Below are positions 7,001-8,386 of a DNA stretch of 8,386 bases, piece by piece; the first letter of the stretch is position 1; each line of letters starts with the position of its first letter. Both the position numbers and the translations under genes were made by a program. The DNA is from an uncultured Armatimonadota bacterium (lineage in GTDB: Bacteria > Armatimonadota > Armatimonadia > Armatimonadales > Armatimonadaceae), in NCBI GenBank assembly GCA_903924445.1, contig CAIYBQ010000205.1, positions 1-8,386 on the forward strand, given 5' to 3'. The notes under the pieces were generated by a model. The model was given only the letters and a program-made list of their open reading frames with translations. It made no database searches and was not told where the DNA came from.

Positions 7001-7646
7001 GATTGCGCTTCGTGACCTTGAGCTCCGTGGCGCTGGAAACCTCTTGGGAAGTGAGCAGCACGGCATGGTCGCCGCCGTCGGCTTCGATCTCTATTGTCAG
7101 CTCCTTGAAAATGCCATTCATGAAGCCAAGGGAGAACCAGTCGAAGAACTGACATTCAATATGCCAGGAGTGGACCTCCCTGTCGTGGCGACGATTCCTG
7201 AAAAGTACATCAAGGCTGAGCCACAGCGTATTCTGATGTACAAAAAGCTTGCGGCGTGCCGAACCCGCCTGGATGTTGCTCATGTTCAGGAAGAGTTTGA
7301 AGATCGCTACGGAGATCCACCGCCTCCGGTATGGAATGCTCTTGCCCTGCTACGTCTTCGGATGCGCTGTGCTGAATGTGGCATTAAGTCAATCGGAACC
7401 GAAGGTCGCATCGTAAACATCATGTTGGATAAAGAGCAACCGCTTCCGCCGTGGACTCTCCGCCCTCTCAATGCCGCCTATCGCTCGAAACACGTTACAT
7501 TTGAGGATGTGCGTGTCCAGGTTCCTGTTGACTCCGCGAGAATTTTGCCTAGTGTTGAAGAGATGATTGAGGTCATCATCAATGCTCGCAATCAACCAGC
7601 ACCAGTCAGATCTGAACCGAGGCGACCGCCTGTACGCCGCGCCTAA
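4098..7646 (+). CDS. mfd: Transcription-repair coupling factor Mfd
   Basis: Cytoplasmic DNA translocase that pushes stalled RNA polymerase off damaged DNA and recruits UvrA for nucleotide excision repair. It has 1182 residues (E. coli Mfd: 1148). The N-terminal UvrB-like module lacks a working Walker A. Its UvrA-contact region YIREEQVLVPGTYARRGD begins at 162. The RNA polymerase-interacting (CarD/TRCF) domain is at about 497-595, around YVVHINHGIGRYRG. The translocase motor has Walker A GDVGFGKTE (651-659), Walker B DEEQ (752-755), SAT (778-780) and motif VI QLRGRVGR (922-929). The TRG region follows at about 950-990 (RDLELRGAGNLLG), then the regulatory D7 domain from about 1015. The protein ends in a basic proline-rich tail of roughly 17 residues. 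The ATG at 4098 is chosen because the family's N-terminal homology begins near residue 20 and no upstream in-frame start is seen. All motor motifs are intact. Confidence 0.97.
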   Translation: MTISRLLPSTSTWCKPDLASLPSTIDGLTPMARSFVIARLISEQPDRMIFVVSPTRQSATELMERLQGWLGSEVPALLLPSDVHLLQDDQEAARAIGPVGARVLALQQLVSNNPPRLVVTYGQALQTRLPALNVLTARVLVIRVGQTMAPDTIAARLNAYGYIREEQVLVPGTYARRGDLLDVYPSDAEKPYRIDFFGDDIENIRTFDIESQRSDGRAEFITLVPGRVVSYSRAVMEPAAQALESALKTRLDQLTELGVDDEVKDRLRDAVETETIKIRSAQYFAGMERHVQLLHPESVTVDSYLPDGTLVVFDEPSSTWNTTNRETDVLVTHLGFRADRGEILPVSDALLVSLDNVFTNLSRFPHLTVCQLLRDVPGLERGPVVSGHSDPVEAFRGRSQPFIDAVGTWCRNGITVIAISAQAPRIRGILQHNKLPEADEPTPGKICVINGVINGGFRIQDPATIVLSDLEVFHPADVRKKNKIRPEFKDGMRLTSLLDLEPGDYVVHINHGIGRYRGLAKIPVQGTEREFLLVQYDGNDKLYVPTDQIDRLQKYIGSEGNAPSVHKLGGTEWLKATAKAQRQAKEIAGDLVKLYATRQASERPTYSDENPWLREMEDAFPYVETDDQLQAVEDIIQDLQAPKPMDRLICGDVGFGKTEVAMRAAFKVATEGRQVAVLCPTTILAAQHFQTFSKRLGAFPICIDMVSRFRSPKEQAKTIEAAKHGVADIVIGTHRLLSKDVSFKNLGLVIVDEEQRFGVIHKERLKQLKNQVDVITLSATPIPRTLHMALTGIRDMSVINQAPEGRIPVKTYVKSHDDGLIKEAILREVDRGGQVYYLHNRVNSIDQIAFHLSRNVVPGIRVRVAHGQMTEDALEDVMVDFYNKAFDVLVCTTIVESGLDVPNVNTIIIDNADRFGLAQLYQLRGRVGRSRQQAYAYLLTPRSKSVRDVAEQRLDALREFSDLGSGYKIALRDLELRGAGNLLGSEQHGMVAAVGFDLYCQLLENAIHEAKGEPVEELTFNMPGVDLPVVATIPEKYIKAEPQRILMYKKLAACRTRLDVAHVQEEFEDRYGDPPPPVWNALALLRLRMRCAECGIKSIGTEGRIVNIMLDKEQPLPPWTLRPLNAAYRSKHVTFEDVRVQVPVDSARILPSVEEMIEVIINARNQPAPVRSEPRRPPVRRA

Positions 7647-7652
7647 AACATC

Positions 7653-8386
7653 CTAGATCACATCAAAGAGTGGCTGAAGGTCATTGATTGTTTGATAGGC
7701 GTGCGGGCTAAAGCGTATTGCACCCGCTCGAATGGCAATATCAATCGCTTTACTGTTGAGTCTTGCGGCCATACGTAATACGGATAATGGTGGAACAGCA
7801 CAGACGAGTCCGGTTTCCTGCACTGAACAACGCAGAGTCCATCCCCGAGCCTGGAGCTCACCGGCAATCGTGGATGCCAGCAACACAACTTGGTCACCGA
7901 TTGCATCTATGCCTTGTGATGTCAGTTCGGTTAGGGCAGCATGTGAACCGACAATCGTTAGGAATGATGGGTTTCCCTCTTCAATGATTGCGGCGGATGT
8001 CTTCAAATCGCCGGGACGAAGGGTGTCCAAATCCAAGCTATTTTCCACAGAGTTCCAGCCGATATTGGTCGGCTTTAGGATGCGCATCATGCTTGGTGAG
8101 GCAGCGATGTACCCAAGTCCACTTGGACACGTCAGCCACTTATGACTGCCTCCGATGATGAAGTCGACATCTGCTGCCCGAAAGTCGACTGGTATTGACC
8201 CAAGGCCTTGAATCGTGTCGCAAATCACCAAAATCCCACGCTGCTTTGCGGCACTTACGATTTGATCGATATCGATCTTGCAGCCGGTGCACCAATGCAC
8301 CCATGAGACAATGACGACCTTTGTATTTGCCGTAAACGCATCGATGTAGTCAGCTGCCGTAAACGTTGCACCAACCGGATGAATCC
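7653..8386 (-). CDS. Class V aminotransferase, PLP-dependent (partial, N-terminus beyond window)
   Basis: Fold-type I PLP enzyme of the aminotransferase class V / cysteine desulfurase superfamily. About 243 residues are visible. The frame continues past the internal Met at 8300 to the right edge, reading IHPVGATF at the edge and KVVIVSW just before that Met. The PLP lysine is in GGSHKWL (codon 8141-8139), preceded by the CDTIQGLGSIPVD block, whose Asp and Gln normally contact the cofactor. The C-terminal IRFSPHAYQTINDL is the superfamily's closing motif. The pattern DAIQG-like block, GGSHKW and FSPHAYNT-like end recalls the isopenicillin-N-epimerase-like and selenocysteine-lyase-like branch rather than IscS/NifS, but the substrate cannot be assigned. 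Four cysteines cluster near the active site: two in WCTGCK, one in ICDT and one in LTCPSG. Its stop lies six bases from the mfd stop, tail to tail. The start and promoter lie outside the window. Confidence 0.88.
   Translation of the reverse strand, partial: IHPVGATFTAADYIDAFTANTKVVIVSWVHWCTGCKIDIDQIVSAAKQRGILVICDTIQGLGSIPVDFRAADVDFIIGGSHKWLTCPSGLGYIAASPSMMRILKPTNIGWNSVENSLDLDTLRPGDLKTSAAIIEEGNPSFLTIVGSHAALTELTSQGIDAIGDQVVLLASTIAGELQARGWTLRCSVQETGLVCAVPPLSVLRMAARLNSKAIDIAIRAGAIRFSPHAYQTINDLQPLFDVI

Noticed and set aside
7620..7638. Possible terminator hairpin at the end of mfd (GGCG...CGCC)
   Set aside because: The stem is only four base pairs, lies within the coding region, and is followed by TAAAACA rather than a run of T.
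7732..8145. 137-codon open frame on the plus strand
   Set aside because: Antisense to the class V aminotransferase, which carries the PLP lysine motif and family C-terminus on the minus strand.

Overview
This is a chromosomal housekeeping window from a bacterium of moderate GC content (about half G+C by eye). There are no signs of mobile DNA: no insertion sequence, phage gene, integrase, tRNA, CRISPR array or obvious foreign base composition. Coding density is very high, genes overlap by 1-4 bases or lie within a few bases of each other, and no stretch longer than 80 bases lacks a gene. The host cannot be named from the sequence alone. TrmFO (rather than a SAM-dependent TrmA) and promoters that appear to start transcription on the A of ATG point away from typical Proteobacteria and towards a deep-branching lineage that uses leaderless mRNAs. 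Armatimonadota-, Deinococcota- or Chloroflexota-like groups are guesses only.

Layout from left to right. On the minus strand, galK (17-1174) encodes galactokinase. Its stop codon overlaps, as ATGA, a possible next cistron that the window cuts at base 1. A 78-base divergent intergenic region (1175-1252) carries two back-to-back -10 boxes, each ending exactly six bases before an ATG. On the plus strand follow trmFO (1253-2593), a 72-residue one-helix membrane protein (2593-2811) and folC (2808-4025), joined by 1-base and 4-base overlaps into one translationally coupled operon. A 72-base gap (4026-4097) holds a promoter candidate for mfd (4098-7646), the transcription-repair coupling factor. mfd runs tail to tail, with six bases between stop codons, into a minus-strand class V aminotransferase (7653 to beyond the right edge), whose N-terminal part is missing.

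How the genes relate. TrmFO uses 5,10-methylene-tetrahydrofolate to methylate U54 of tRNA, and FolC adds glutamate to folates so that cells retain them and folate enzymes use them well. Their cotranscription links folate supply to a folate-consuming tRNA modification. The small membrane protein between them has no recognisable function but sits in a tightly conserved-looking junction. Mfd removes stalled RNA polymerase and recruits UvrA. GalK belongs to galactose use, and the aminotransferase has no clear link to the others. I see no undescribed multi-gene system here. The points most worth a second look are the matched leaderless promoter pair, the unknown membrane protein in the trmFO-folC operon, a cysteine-rich active-site region in the aminotransferase, and a few substitutions in family motifs.
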